DNA from: Roseofilum acuticapitatum BLCC-M154
Lineage (GTDB): Bacteria; Cyanobacteriota; Cyanobacteriia; Cyanobacteriales; Desertifilaceae
Direction of reading: 5' to 3'
NCBI RefSeq assembly: GCF_030068475.1
Contig: NZ_JAQOSP010000147.1
Location: forward strand, 1 to 64,000
DNA length: 64,000 nt
The notes beneath the pieces are model-generated. The model had not been told where the DNA came from. It worked only from the letters and a program-made list of their open reading frames with translations, and ran no database searches. Within the stretch, counting starts at the first letter, position 1; every line of letters begins with the position of its first letter. Shown here piece by piece: positions 30,541-38,490 of this stretch. Both the position numbers and the translations under genes were made by a program.

Positions 30541-30942
30541 TTACCAAACATAGCAAAGCACTTCTCCACCAATACCTTGGCGACGGGCTTCACGGTCAGT
30601 CATAATGCCATGGGAGGTTGAAATAATCGCTATACCAATGCCCCCTAAAACACGGGGGAGTTCTTTGCGATTTTTATAAACCCTTAAACCTGGACGACTG
30701 ACTCGTTCTAGTTTGCTGATAATTGGGCTTCGGTTTTTGCCTTTATATTTGAGGGCAATCCGGAGCTGGGTTTGGACTCCTTCCCCCACTGTCTCAAACT
30801 CGGAAATAAAACCTTCATCTTTTAAGACTTGGGCAATACTCCGGGTGATCTTAGTGGCTGGAACTTGAGTGGTTTGATGCCGCGCTAAATTCGCATTGCG
30901 AAGGCGCGTGAGCATATCCGCGATCGTGTCGTTTACGGCCAT
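30541..30942 (-). CDS. rpsH: 30S ribosomal protein S8
   Basis: A 133-aa S8 starting [18 protein letters not shown], ending [14 protein letters not shown] and GGEVLCYVW. It binds the central domain of 16S rRNA. In E. coli S8 represses its operon at the rplE region; such a site was not identified here. Confidence 0.97.
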   Translation of the reverse strand: MAVNDTIADMLTRLRNANLARHQTTQVPATKITRSIAQVLKDEGFISEFETVGEGVQTQLRIALKYKGKNRSPIISKLERVSRPGLRVYKNRKELPRVLGGIGIAIISTSHGIMTDREARRQGIGGEVLCYVW

Positions 30943-30967
30943 CGTTTACTCTCTCGATAAAACTCCT

Positions 30968-31513
30968 TTAGTTTTCCCGGAAAGGCATTCCCATTTCCCG
31001 CAGTAGGGCGCGTCCTTCTTCATCGGATTGAGCGGTTGTGGTAATGGCCACATCCATCCCTCGAATTTGGTCAATTCTGTCATATTCTATTTCGGGAAAA
31101 ATCAGTTGTTCCCGCAGACCCAGGTTATAGTTCCCGCGCCCATCGAAACTTTTAGGACTAATGCCTCGAAAGTCACGGATACGCGGTAGAGCCAAGTTGA
31201 TTAACCGGTCTAGGAAGGCATACATCCGATCGCTGCGTAGGGTTACCATGACCCCAATGGGCATTCCTTGTCGAATCTTGAATCCGGCGATCGCCTTTTT
31301 GGCCCGAGTCACTACGGGCTTTTGTCCCGTAATCAGGGCCAGTTCATTCAGGGAGGCCTCTAAAGATTTAGCATTTTGAGATGCTTCTCCGAGTCCTCGG
31401 TTAACGGTTACTTTTTGAATTTTGGGTACTTGATGGATATTCGTGTACCCAAATTGCTCCATCAGTTTAGGAACAATCTTTTCTTGATATCGGGTTTTGA
31501 GGGGTTGTACCAT
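30968..31513 (-). CDS. rplE: 50S ribosomal protein L5
   Basis: A 181-aa L5: [36 protein letters not shown] and [20 protein letters not shown]. It binds 5S rRNA and P-site tRNA. It is 17 bp after rplX. No rpsN follows, as in other cyanobacteria. Confidence 0.97.
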   Translation of the reverse strand: MVQPLKTRYQEKIVPKLMEQFGYTNIHQVPKIQKVTVNRGLGEASQNAKSLEASLNELALITGQKPVVTRAKKAIAGFKIRQGMPIGVMVTLRSDRMYAFLDRLINLALPRIRDFRGISPKSFDGRGNYNLGLREQLIFPEIEYDRIDQIRGMDVAITTTAQSDEEGRALLREMGMPFREN

Positions 31514-31530
31514 AGCGATTTCCTGCCAAC

Positions 31531-31878
31531 TTAATCAATGATTTCCCCAGTTTTTTTGAGCATCCGTACCTTCTTCCCTTCTTCATTGAAGGTATAAGAG
31601 ATACGAGAAGCTACTTTTTCCTTGGTGGAATAGAGCATTACATTTGAGCTATGGATGGGCGCTTCAAAGGTCTTGATTTGTCCCGATTCTCCTTCTTGTC
31701 TCGGTTTAACGTGCTTAGTTCTAATATTCACGTTTTGAACCACGACTTTACTGAGTTTCGGGAGCGCTGCAAGCACTTCTCCAACTTTGCCCTTATCCTT
31801 GCCCGCAATGACTTGCACGGTATCGCCTTTTTTGACATGCATTTTCAAGGCAACTGATTTCTGTTTGGGTTTAGCCAT
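31531..31878 (-). CDS. rplX: 50S ribosomal protein L24
   Basis: A 115-aa L24 with the KOW motif [21 protein letters not shown] and [19 protein letters not shown]. It overlaps rplN by one base, so the two are translationally coupled. Confidence 0.96.
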   Translation of the reverse strand: MAKPKQKSVALKMHVKKGDTVQVIAGKDKGKVGEVLAALPKLSKVVVQNVNIRTKHVKPRQEGESGQIKTFEAPIHSSNVMLYSTKEKVASRISYTFNEEGKKVRMLKKTGEIID

Positions 31879-32243
31879 TACAGAACCTCCGGTGCTAGGG
31901 ATACAATTTTCGTGTAATTCTTATCTCGTAATTCACGAGCTACTGGGCCAAATACACGGGTTCCCCTAGGATTACCATCTTTGTTAATAATGACGGCAGC
32001 ATTATCATCAAAGCGGATACTCATGCCACTGTCGCGGCGTAATCCTTTTTTGGTTCTCACAATCACAGCGCGAACCACATCGGATTTTTTAATTGCCATA
32101 TTGGGGTTGGCATCTTTGACGACGGCCACAATTTCATCGCCAATGCAACCATAGGTTCGGTTGCCACCGAGAACCCGAATACACATGATCTTACGAGCGC
32201 CACTGTTATCGGCTACATTGAGATAGGATTCTTGTTGAATCAT
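31878..32243 (-). CDS. rplN: 50S ribosomal protein L14
   Basis: A 121-aa L14: [33 protein letters not shown] and [16 protein letters not shown]. It forms an intersubunit bridge. It is 52 bp after rpsQ. Confidence 0.97.
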   Translation of the reverse strand: MIQQESYLNVADNSGARKIMCIRVLGGNRTYGCIGDEIVAVVKDANPNMAIKKSDVVRAVIVRTKKGLRRDSGMSIRFDDNAAVIINKDGNPRGTRVFGPVARELRDKNYTKIVSLAPEVL

Positions 32244-32295
32244 GGGTTTATTCCTGGATCAGAATAGGGAATCAACGCTCTGAAATATTGGGTGA

Positions 32296-32538
32296 CTAAC
32301 GAGACTCAAGGATCTCACTAACAACCCAACGTTTGGTTTTGCTCAGGGGGCGAGATTCTTTAATTAAGACGCGATCGCCTTCTTTACATTGGTTGTCTTC
32401 GTCGTGGGCTTTATAATGCTTAGTCTTGACCACGGTTTTACCGTATTTGGGGTGAGCGCTGCGATTTTCAATCGCCACGACCACGGTCTTTTGCATTTTG
32501 TCACTAATAACTGTGCCCACTCGTTCTTTGACGGCCAT
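32296..32538 (-). CDS. rpsQ: 30S ribosomal protein S17
   Basis: An 80-aa S17: [36 protein letters not shown] and [11 protein letters not shown]. It is 12 bp after rpmC. Confidence 0.97.
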   Translation of the reverse strand: MAVKERVGTVISDKMQKTVVVAIENRSAHPKYGKTVVKTKHYKAHDEDNQCKEGDRVLIKESRPLSKTKRWVVSEILESR

Positions 32539-32550
32539 AGATTATGACTC

Positions 32551-32790
32551 CTATTTGTCCTCTACAGGTGTCTGACTCTCTTGAGTTTGAGCCAGTTGTC
32601 TCTGCCTCTCAATCATCAAGAGTTGGGACTGGCGGTGTTTAAGGTGTTTAAACTGATGAGGTTTAATTTCTCCCTGGCCGGTCGCTTGCTTGAGCCGCAA
32701 CTGAAATAAATCTCGTTTAACGGCTACAATTTGCTCCCCCAGTTCCTCATCGGTAAGGTTTCTTACCTCGTCAATTTTAGGTAATGGCAT
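32551..32790 (-). CDS. rpmC: 50S ribosomal protein L29
   Basis: A 79-aa L29, longer than the minimal form by a C-terminal tail rich in Gln. The core LTDEELGEQIVAVKRDLFQLR is typical. It is 5 bp after rplP. Confidence 0.95.
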   Translation of the reverse strand: MPLPKIDEVRNLTDEELGEQIVAVKRDLFQLRLKQATGQGEIKPHQFKHLKHRQSQLLMIERQRQLAQTQESQTPVEDK

Positions 32791-32795
32791 CTTTT

Positions 32796-33212
32796 CTAAC
32801 CCTGGGAATCACGCACCAAAAATTTAGTCTTGATCGGAAATTTATGGGAAGCCAGACGCATGGCTTCGCGGGCGGTGGCTTCGGGCACACCGGCAATCTC
32901 ATAAATAATCCGTCCGGGTTTAACCACAGCTACCCAATATTCTGGGTTTCCTTTCCCGGAACCCATCCGGGTTTCGGCTGGGCGCATGGTTACCGGTTTG
33001 TCCGGGAAAATCCGAATCCAAATTTTCCCACCCCGCCGGATATACCGGGTCATCGCTCGACGACCGGATTCAATTTGGCGGGCAGTAATCCAATGAGGTT
33101 CTAGGGCTTGGAGGGCAAAGTCTCCAAAGTTAATGACATTCCCACGGGAAGCCAACCCTTGCATTCGACCTCGGTGTTGTTTGCGAAATTTTGTTCTTCT
33201 TGGACTTAACAT
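32796..33212 (-). CDS. rplP: 50S ribosomal protein L16
   Basis: A 138-aa L16: [33 protein letters not shown], and [20 protein letters not shown]. It lies near the peptidyl transferase centre and A-site tRNA. It is 38 bp after rpsC. Confidence 0.97.
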   Translation of the reverse strand: MLSPRRTKFRKQHRGRMQGLASRGNVINFGDFALQALEPHWITARQIESGRRAMTRYIRRGGKIWIRIFPDKPVTMRPAETRMGSGKGNPEYWVAVVKPGRIIYEIAGVPEATAREAMRLASHKFPIKTKFLVRDSQG

Positions 33213-33250
33213 GGCCAGAACTCAATTCAATAATGGGTCAACAACAACGA

Positions 33251-33982
33251 TTAGTTCTCGTTGGAGCGGTCTTCAAACTGGGGCCGACGACGATTTCCTC
33301 GACGACGGTTGGGGCTTGGCCCAGGTGGGGGAGTTTCTTCTTGTCCAGGAATAATTTCGCCTTTGAAGACCCAAACCTTAATACCCAAGATTCCGTAAAT
33401 GGTTTGAGCGGTGCGGTAAGCGTAGTCAATATCAGCCCGGAGGGTATGCAGGGGAACTCGTCCTTCTCTTGTCCATTCTGTACGGGCAATTTCTGCACCG
33501 TTCAGACGGCCACTGACTTGAATTTTGATCCCTTGAATGCCTGCCCGTTGGGCCCGTTGAATGGCTTGGCGCACGACTCGACGGAAGGATACCCGACGTT
33601 CGAGCTGTTGAGCAATATATTCGGCTAACAGGCCAGAGTCAGCATCTACACGGGTGACTTCAACGACGTTAATGCGAATTTGACGATTGCTGTCGCCAAT
33701 TTCTTTTTGTAAGCTGGTGCGTAAGGACTCAATGCCTTGACCTCCTCGACCGACGACTACACCGGGACGGGCGGTATGGATTTCTAGGTCGATTTGATCG
33801 GCTTTGCGCTCGATGCGGACGTTGGAAATCCCGGCATTATTGAGTTGTTTTTCTACATATTTACGAATCTTAAAGTCTTCTTGTAAGATTCCTGGGTAGT
33901 GTTTGGCATCTGCGAACCACCGAGAACGGTGTTCTTGGGTGATTCCTAGCCGAAACCCAGTTGGGTGTATTTTTTGTCCCAC
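33251..33982 (-). CDS. rpsC: 30S ribosomal protein S3
   Basis: A 243-aa S3: [18 protein letters not shown], the KH-domain [15 protein letters not shown] and the C-terminal [15 protein letters not shown]. The tail beyond this is rich in Arg, Pro and Asn. Together with S4 and S5 it lines the mRNA entry. It is 33 bp after rplV. Confidence 0.97.
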   Translation of the reverse strand: MGQKIHPTGFRLGITQEHRSRWFADAKHYPGILQEDFKIRKYVEKQLNNAGISNVRIERKADQIDLEIHTARPGVVVGRGGQGIESLRTSLQKEIGDSNRQIRINVVEVTRVDADSGLLAEYIAQQLERRVSFRRVVRQAIQRAQRAGIQGIKIQVSGRLNGAEIARTEWTREGRVPLHTLRADIDYAYRTAQTIYGILGIKVWVFKGEIIPGQEETPPPGPSPNRRRGNRRRPQFEDRSNEN

Positions 33983-34015
33983 AGAGTGAATCCTCTCGAT
34001 CGATCAACGGTTGAG

Positions 34016-34378
34016 CTAACTGTTTGCCGCTTCAGGGGCAACAGCTACTGTAATATGACAGGTGGGTTTACGAATTTGATAAGCCCGTCCTTGGGCCCGA
34101 GGGCGAAAGCGCTTGAGAACTGGGCCAGCGTCAGCAACGGCTGTGCTAATCACTAGGCTTCCAGGGTCTAATCCTTGGTTATGTTCGGCATTCGCCACGG
34201 CCGAGCGCAACACCTTTAAGACGGGTTGACAGGCACGGTAGGGCATGAATTCGAGGATGATTAGTGCATCCCGATAGGTTTTTCCCCGAATTTGGTCTAA
34301 TACTCGACGGACTTTATGGGGAGACATGCGGATGTACCGTGCGATCGCACGAGTTTCTACAGAAGTATCGATTGCCAT
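34016..34378 (-). CDS. rplV: 50S ribosomal protein L22
   Basis: L22 (120 aa from ATG 34378, [15 protein letters not shown]). An in-frame TTG at 34402 would add eight residues but does not match the family. Blocks [20 protein letters not shown] and [17 protein letters not shown] are typical; the beta-hairpin reaches the exit tunnel. It is 61 bp after rpsS. Confidence 0.95.
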   Translation of the reverse strand: MAIDTSVETRAIARYIRMSPHKVRRVLDQIRGKTYRDALIILEFMPYRACQPVLKVLRSAVANAEHNQGLDPGSLVISTAVADAGPVLKRFRPRAQGRAYQIRKPTCHITVAVAPEAANS

Positions 34379-34439
34379 CGTTTTTCTTTCATCCTGAGTC
34401 AATAAGGGGGAAACCGATGATTCCTAGGAGGAATATTCA

Positions 34440-34718
34440 TTATCGGCGAGCTTTTTTGTCGCTCTTTGCATGGCCTCGATAGGTTCGAGTGGGGGCAAAT
34501 TCTCCTAATTTATGTCCGACCATTTGTTCCGTTACAAATACGGGAACATGCTGGCGGCCATTGTGAACAGCAATCGTATGGCCAATCATCTGGGGAACAA
34601 TGGTGGAGGCTCTTGACCAAGTTTTGATAACTTGTTTTTCGCCTTTATCATTGAGTTTTTCAACTTTAGTTAACAGATGGTCGGCAACAAACGGGCCTTT
34701 TTTTAACGAACGAGCCAT
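34440..34718 (-). CDS. rpsS: 30S ribosomal protein S19
   Basis: A 92-aa S19: [36 protein letters not shown] and [14 protein letters not shown]. It is separated from rplB by 100 bp that contain a heptamer repeat. Confidence 0.97.
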   Translation of the reverse strand: MARSLKKGPFVADHLLTKVEKLNDKGEKQVIKTWSRASTIVPQMIGHTIAVHNGRQHVPVFVTEQMVGHKLGEFAPTRTYRGHAKSDKKARR

Positions 34719-34786
34719 AAGACTTTGAAGGTTATGTAATCAGGGGAGTCAATCAAAAGATTAAAAACCAAAACTAAAAACGATCA

Positions 34787-34814
34787 TTTTTAATTTTTAA
34801 TTTTTAATTTTTAA
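34787..34814. repeat. Heptamer tandem repeat (TTTTTAA)x4 inside the ribosomal operon
   Basis: Four exact copies of TTTTTAA lie just before the rplB stop codon, in the rplB-rpsS gap. Heptameric tandem repeats are known from cyanobacterial genomes; here the unit is AT-only. On the coding strand the repeat reads TTAAAAA. Confidence 0.85.
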
Positions 34815-34818
34815 TTGA

Positions 34819-35682
34819 TTAGGCTTGACGACCTCCGCGACCGCGTTTGGAAGTCCGACGGCGACGGCGCACGATCAGGCGATCGCTGCCTTTATGTTTC
34901 TTCCGTGTTTTTGCACCCAAGGCGGGTTTACCCCAGGGGGTTACTGGGCCGCTGCGACCGATGGGAGCGCGTCCTTCACCACCACCATGGGGGTGATCGA
35001 CAGGGTTCATGACGCTGCCTCGAACTTGAGGGCGGCGACCTTTCCATCGCGTCCGTCCGGCTTTACCGAGGCTGATATTACGGGCTTCCACATTGCCGAC
35101 TTGGCCAATGGTGGCGTAACACTCTCGACGAACCATTCTGACTTCGGTGGAGGGTAAGCGCAGGGTCACATAGTCCCCTTCTTTGGCCACGACTTGGGCG
35201 GTCGCTCCAGCCGCTCGCACAATTTGCCCCCCTTTACCAGGAACGAGTTCGACGTTATGAACGCTGGTTCCCAAGGGCATGTTACCCAAGGGCATACAGT
35301 TCCCCACTTCGATGGGAACGGTTTCACCGGAAATCACGGTTGTACCTACGGCTAATCCTCTGGGATGGAGGATGTAGCGTTTTTCGCCATCGCTGTAAAA
35401 CAGTAGGGCTAGGCGAGCGTTGCGGTTGGGGTCGTACTCGATCGCCGCGACTTTAGCGGGAATGTTAAATTTATTCCGCCGAAAATCAACGAGACGATAG
35501 CGCCGTTTGTGACCGCCCCCCCGATGGCGACAGGTGATCACCCCTCGGTTATTCCGTCCTTTGACCCGGTGGTTTTTCTGGATCAGGGATTTTTCTGGCC
35601 GATCTTTAGTGATCTCCGCAAAATCGGAAACGCTCTTCTGACGGGTACTTGAGGTATAGGGTTTGTAGGATCGAATGCCCAT
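34819..35682 (-). CDS. rplB: 50S ribosomal protein L2
   Basis: A 287-aa L2: [42 protein letters not shown] split in two blocks, and the C-terminal [19 protein letters not shown] with the conserved histidine near the peptidyl transferase centre. It is 13 bp after rplW. Confidence 0.97.
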   Translation of the reverse strand: MGIRSYKPYTSSTRQKSVSDFAEITKDRPEKSLIQKNHRVKGRNNRGVITCRHRGGGHKRRYRLVDFRRNKFNIPAKVAAIEYDPNRNARLALLFYSDGEKRYILHPRGLAVGTTVISGETVPIEVGNCMPLGNMPLGTSVHNVELVPGKGGQIVRAAGATAQVVAKEGDYVTLRLPSTEVRMVRRECYATIGQVGNVEARNISLGKAGRTRWKGRRPQVRGSVMNPVDHPHGGGEGRAPIGRSGPVTPWGKPALGAKTRKKHKGSDRLIVRRRRRTSKRGRGGRQA

Positions 35683-35695
35683 AACGGTTCATCAA

Positions 35696-36010
35696 TTAAA
35701 CTTCTGGGAACAAGGTGATCTGGTCGCCAGGGGATAGGGTAACTATGGCTCTTTTATATTGAGCTTTGTATCCCGTGAAGCGACCAACACGCCGTTTTTT
35801 ACGGGGGGCGCGATAGGTGTTGACTTGGGTGACTTTGACCTCAAATAGGCTTTCGATCGCCGCTTTGATTTGGGGTTTGGTCGCCTGGGGTAGGACTTCA
35901 AAGACGTATTTGTTGTCTTCTAAGAGTCGGGTTCCTTTTTCGGTGACGATCGGACGGCGGATCAGGTCAGGTAGGGCGCGGTTGGCTTCGATGGTTCTAT
36001 TGCTCACCAT
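35696..36010 (-). CDS. rplW: 50S ribosomal protein L23
   Basis: A 104-aa L23: [35 protein letters not shown] and [15 protein letters not shown]. It sits at the exit tunnel and docks trigger factor and SRP. It overlaps rplD by 14 bp. Confidence 0.96.
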   Translation of the reverse strand: MVSNRTIEANRALPDLIRRPIVTEKGTRLLEDNKYVFEVLPQATKPQIKAAIESLFEVKVTQVNTYRAPRKKRRVGRFTGYKAQYKRAIVTLSPGDQITLFPEV

Positions 36011-36632
36011 AGACCTCCTGAATTTTTTCGAGAGCGGAACCGGTAGCTATGATTTTGTCTGCATTGAGGATGTCGTAGACGTTGAGTTGTTCGGCCAGAA
36101 TTAGCCGCACTCTGGGGACATTACGGGCAGACAAATAAAGATTTTCATGGCGTTCGGGGATGATGAGCAGCACTTTGTCTTCTGCTGCGGCTCCCCAACG
36201 GGCGATCGCCTCTAACAATTCTTTGGTTTTCGGCCGAGGTAAGTTATCGCCGAATTCTTCGACCACAATTAAGTCATCGGTTCTTCCCATTAAGGCGGTG
36301 GTTAAGGCCAAGCGCCGCTCTTTGCGGTTCATCTTGGTTTCGTAACTTCTGGGTTTGGGCCCGAAGATTACCCCACCTCCCCGCCACAGGGGAGAACGAA
36401 TGGAACCTGCTCTAGCGCGACCGGTTCCTTTTTGCCGCCAAGGTTTGCGTCCGCCCCCTCTGACTTCAGCGCGGGTTTTGCTGCAAGCGTTTCCTTGGCG
36501 GGCATTATTAAGTTGACGCACGAGGGCGCGGTGGACAATGTGAGCGCTTGTTTCTTCTTTGGCGACCTTGAGTTCAAGGTCGGCCATGCCTACCTCTGAC
36601 CCTTGCCAGTCTTTCCTTACGCAACTAACCAT
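35997..36632 (-). CDS. rplD: 50S ribosomal protein L4
   Basis: A 211-aa L4: [15 protein letters not shown] at the start (matching cyanobacterial L4, so the internal ATG is not the start), then [20 protein letters not shown] and [15 protein letters not shown], the extended loop that reaches the exit tunnel. In E. coli L4 represses its own operon; whether it binds the long leader upstream of rplC is unknown. It overlaps rplW by 14 bp. Confidence 0.96.
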   Translation of the reverse strand: MVSCVRKDWQGSEVGMADLELKVAKEETSAHIVHRALVRQLNNARQGNACSKTRAEVRGGGRKPWRQKGTGRARAGSIRSPLWRGGGVIFGPKPRSYETKMNRKERRLALTTALMGRTDDLIVVEEFGDNLPRPKTKELLEAIARWGAAAEDKVLLIIPERHENLYLSARNVPRVRLILAEQLNVYDILNADKIIATGSALEKIQEVYGEQ

Positions 36633-36702
36633 AGTTTCGATCTTTCCTTTTCTACTTGCTTTGATCCTTTGGATAGAGAGAAGCCCTCTCTTTCTTTATG
36701 GA

Positions 36703-37353
36703 TCAGCCGCCCACTTGATTAGCTGGAGCAATACTCAGGAGCGTTCCGGGTTTGCCAGGAACTGAACCTTTGATCAGCAGTAAGTTGCGATCGGCATCTA
36801 CCCGCACAACGGTTAGTTTGCGAATCGTGATTTGGGCATTACCTTTGCGCCCTGCCATTCTTTTTCCTGGATAAATTCTTCCAGGGGTGGTTCCTGCTCC
36901 TGTCGATCCAGGAAGGCGGTGATTTTTTGAACCGTGGGACATGGGCCCCCGACGGAAGTTATGACGCTTTTGATAACCGGTAAACCCGCGACCGATACTG
37001 TTCCCCACTACATCGACCAACTGGCCTTCTGTAAAGAAGTCGGCTTTGAGTTCTTGACCGAGTTCATAGCTGCTGACGGTATCGCTGCGATATTCTCGCA
37101 GATGCCGCAGTCCGGTTTCTCCTGCCACAGCGCCCGATTTTTCTAAGTGCCCGATTTCGGGACGGTTAAGCCGCCGTTTCGGTACAGTATCATAGCCCAG
37201 TTGGATGGCGCTATAGCCATCAGTTTCTGGGGTTTTGATTTGGGTTACGGTGCATGGCCCAGCTTGCACAACGGTGACCGGAATGGCAATTCCCTCTTCC
37301 ATGTCGAAGATTTGGGTCATGCCGAGTTTGGTTCCGAGAATACCTACAGACAC
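36703..37353 (-). CDS. rplC: 50S ribosomal protein L3, first gene of the cluster
   Basis: L3: [15 protein letters not shown] at the start, [21 protein letters not shown]-like central loop (seen as [16 protein letters not shown]) and [13 protein letters not shown]. The open frame extends to a TTG at 37386, but the family begins [12 protein letters not shown], which fits a GTG at 37353; AGGAG stands 12 bases upstream. There is no rpsJ before it, as in cyanobacteria generally, so L3 heads the operon. Confidence 0.95.
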   Translation of the reverse strand: MSVGILGTKLGMTQIFDMEEGIAIPVTVVQAGPCTVTQIKTPETDGYSAIQLGYDTVPKRRLNRPEIGHLEKSGAVAGETGLRHLREYRSDTVSSYELGQELKADFFTEGQLVDVVGNSIGRGFTGYQKRHNFRRGPMSHGSKNHRLPGSTGAGTTPGRIYPGKRMAGRKGNAQITIRKLTVVRVDADRNLLLIKGSVPGKPGTLLSIAPANQVGG

Positions 37354-37674
37354 AGGTTGGGTAGTCTCCTTTTTGTTTACAGACAACGATTTAGTCCCAC
37401 TCCAAGGGAATGGGAGCGATCTATAATTTTCCCTAACTGTTACTCAGACAAATGCCGGTCTCACTTCAACAGCAAGACTCAGGCAGTTGGCTGAATTATT
37501 TAGATTCGCATTAAGGGGATTAGCCTTAAGACTTTAGACAACCGGCTTTTTCATGACCGGTTCTCGTTTATAGCGCCTGGACTTAAGCGGGTTAAGGCTC
37601 AGTATCCTTTATGGAGACTTGAGTCTCCGCTAAGGGTGACTCATGAAGATGAGCAACCTTAATTTTGGCGACAA
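37354..37674 (-). promoter_or_regulatory. Long structured 5' leader of the ribosomal protein operon
   Basis: About 320 nt lie between the predicted start of transcription and the rplC GTG. Hairpins on the transcript: GGAGACT/AGTCTCC with a 2-base loop (37613-37628), AACCGG/CCGGTT (37540-37562) and TTAAGG/CCTTAA (37511-37529). No ORF was seen. Such a leader could be an autoregulatory site for a ribosomal protein, which is inference. The rest of the gap up to 37891 is the promoter and unassigned DNA. Confidence 0.5.
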
Positions 37675-37680
37675 TATACC

Positions 37681-37709
37681 ACTATAGAGTATCTGGCGGT
37701 GTTTGTCTA
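37681..37709 (-). promoter_or_regulatory. Sigma70-type promoter of the rplC-prfA operon
   Basis: On the minus strand TAGACA (37709-37704) and TATAGT (37686-37681) are separated by exactly 17 bases; each matches the consensus at five of six positions. It is the best promoter in the 500-bp gap upstream of rplC and points into the cluster. Transcription would start near 37674. Confidence 0.7.
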
Positions 37710-37891
37710 GAGTGATTCGATCTTTTTTTTGGGGTGGGGGGCGATCGGCTATCTGCTATTATGTTCAATTTTACAATGAAAGCCAAACCCTACGATAAAG
37801 GTTGATTTCGTTAGTAAGCAAGGAATTGCCAACAGTCGGAACGGGTTAAGACGTAAATCTATTTTAGAATCAGCACAGGTAATTTATGGAC

Positions 37892-38188
37892 TCAGTTTTC
37901 TTGCTCTGTAGTCTGTTCAGCCGCTTCTAATTGCTCTAATCGCCGTTGCACTTCTGCTAAGGATAATGTCCCTTCTCGTTTACCTCGTTGACGAGAGCGA
38001 TCGAGATAGTCCATAAATTCTTGATTTTGTGAGAGTGCTAAGACTTCTCCTTGAAATTCATCGACTTCTCCAAAGAAATAGTAAGGTTTTCCATCCTTAC
38101 AGATCACGACATTGTGGCGATCGCCTAACTGTGCAAAAAAATCTTGTACAGTGAGATCGCACTCTTCTAGATTAATGGTTTCAATCAT
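37892..38188 (-). CDS. Putative antitoxin of the RelE-like toxin
   Basis: A 98-aa acidic protein: MIETINLEECDLTVQDFF, GDRHNVVICKDGKPYYFFG, then a long charged helix (LSLAEVQRRLEQLEAAEQ). The position after a RelE-like gene and the 4-base overlap (ATGA, 38185-38188) argue for an antitoxin. The N-terminal part looks like a small DNA-binding or Phd/YefM-like dimerisation unit, but I cannot assign a family. The order toxin-antitoxin is reversed compared with classical relBE. Confidence 0.65.
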   Translation of the reverse strand: MIETINLEECDLTVQDFFAQLGDRHNVVICKDGKPYYFFGEVDEFQGEVLALSQNQEFMDYLDRSRQRGKREGTLSLAEVQRRLEQLEAAEQTTEQEN

Positions 38189-38490
38189 AACTCGATCTCC
38201 TCCGTGCCAATAAACAGTTTATTATGGTCTTTGAATCCAATAGCAATAATATAGACAATTTTAACGCTGTTATCTTCAATATCATAAAATACTCGAAACT
38301 TTCCTACCCTCAATTCCCAAGTTGCCAGAGGATTGTCTTGTAGGGGTTTGCGGTTGCGAGTTTCCAGGTTAGGCTCATAGCAGAGTTGAGTCGATATTGC
38401 CTCCAAGATAATATTTCGGTCTCGTGCTGTAAACCCTTGCAGGTGTTCCCATGCATCAGGTGTAAACTCTAATTCAAATGCCATATCCAT
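38185..38490 (-). CDS. RelE/ParE superfamily toxin
   Basis: A protein of about 101 aa: FELEFTPDAWEHLQGF, ISTQLCYEPNLETRNRKPL and the beta-hairpin WELRVGKFRVFYDIED with NSVKIVYIIAIGFKDH. The Arg/Lys-rich sheet and the R-V-x-Y-D-I pattern are those of the RelE/ParE fold, which either cleaves mRNA on the ribosome or inhibits gyrase. The ATG at 38490 overlaps the stop codon of the upstream STAND gene by one base (TAATG); an upstream ATG at 38508 would create a 19-base overlap. Either way it is tightly coupled to that gene. Confidence 0.82.
   Translation of the reverse strand: MDMAFELEFTPDAWEHLQGFTARDRNIILEAISTQLCYEPNLETRNRKPLQDNPLATWELRVGKFRVFYDIEDNSVKIVYIIAIGFKDHNKLFIGTEEIEL

Noticed and set aside
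33191-33628. Plus-strand frame of 145 codons opposite rpsC and rplP
   Set aside because: It is antisense to conserved ribosomal protein genes and has no family features.
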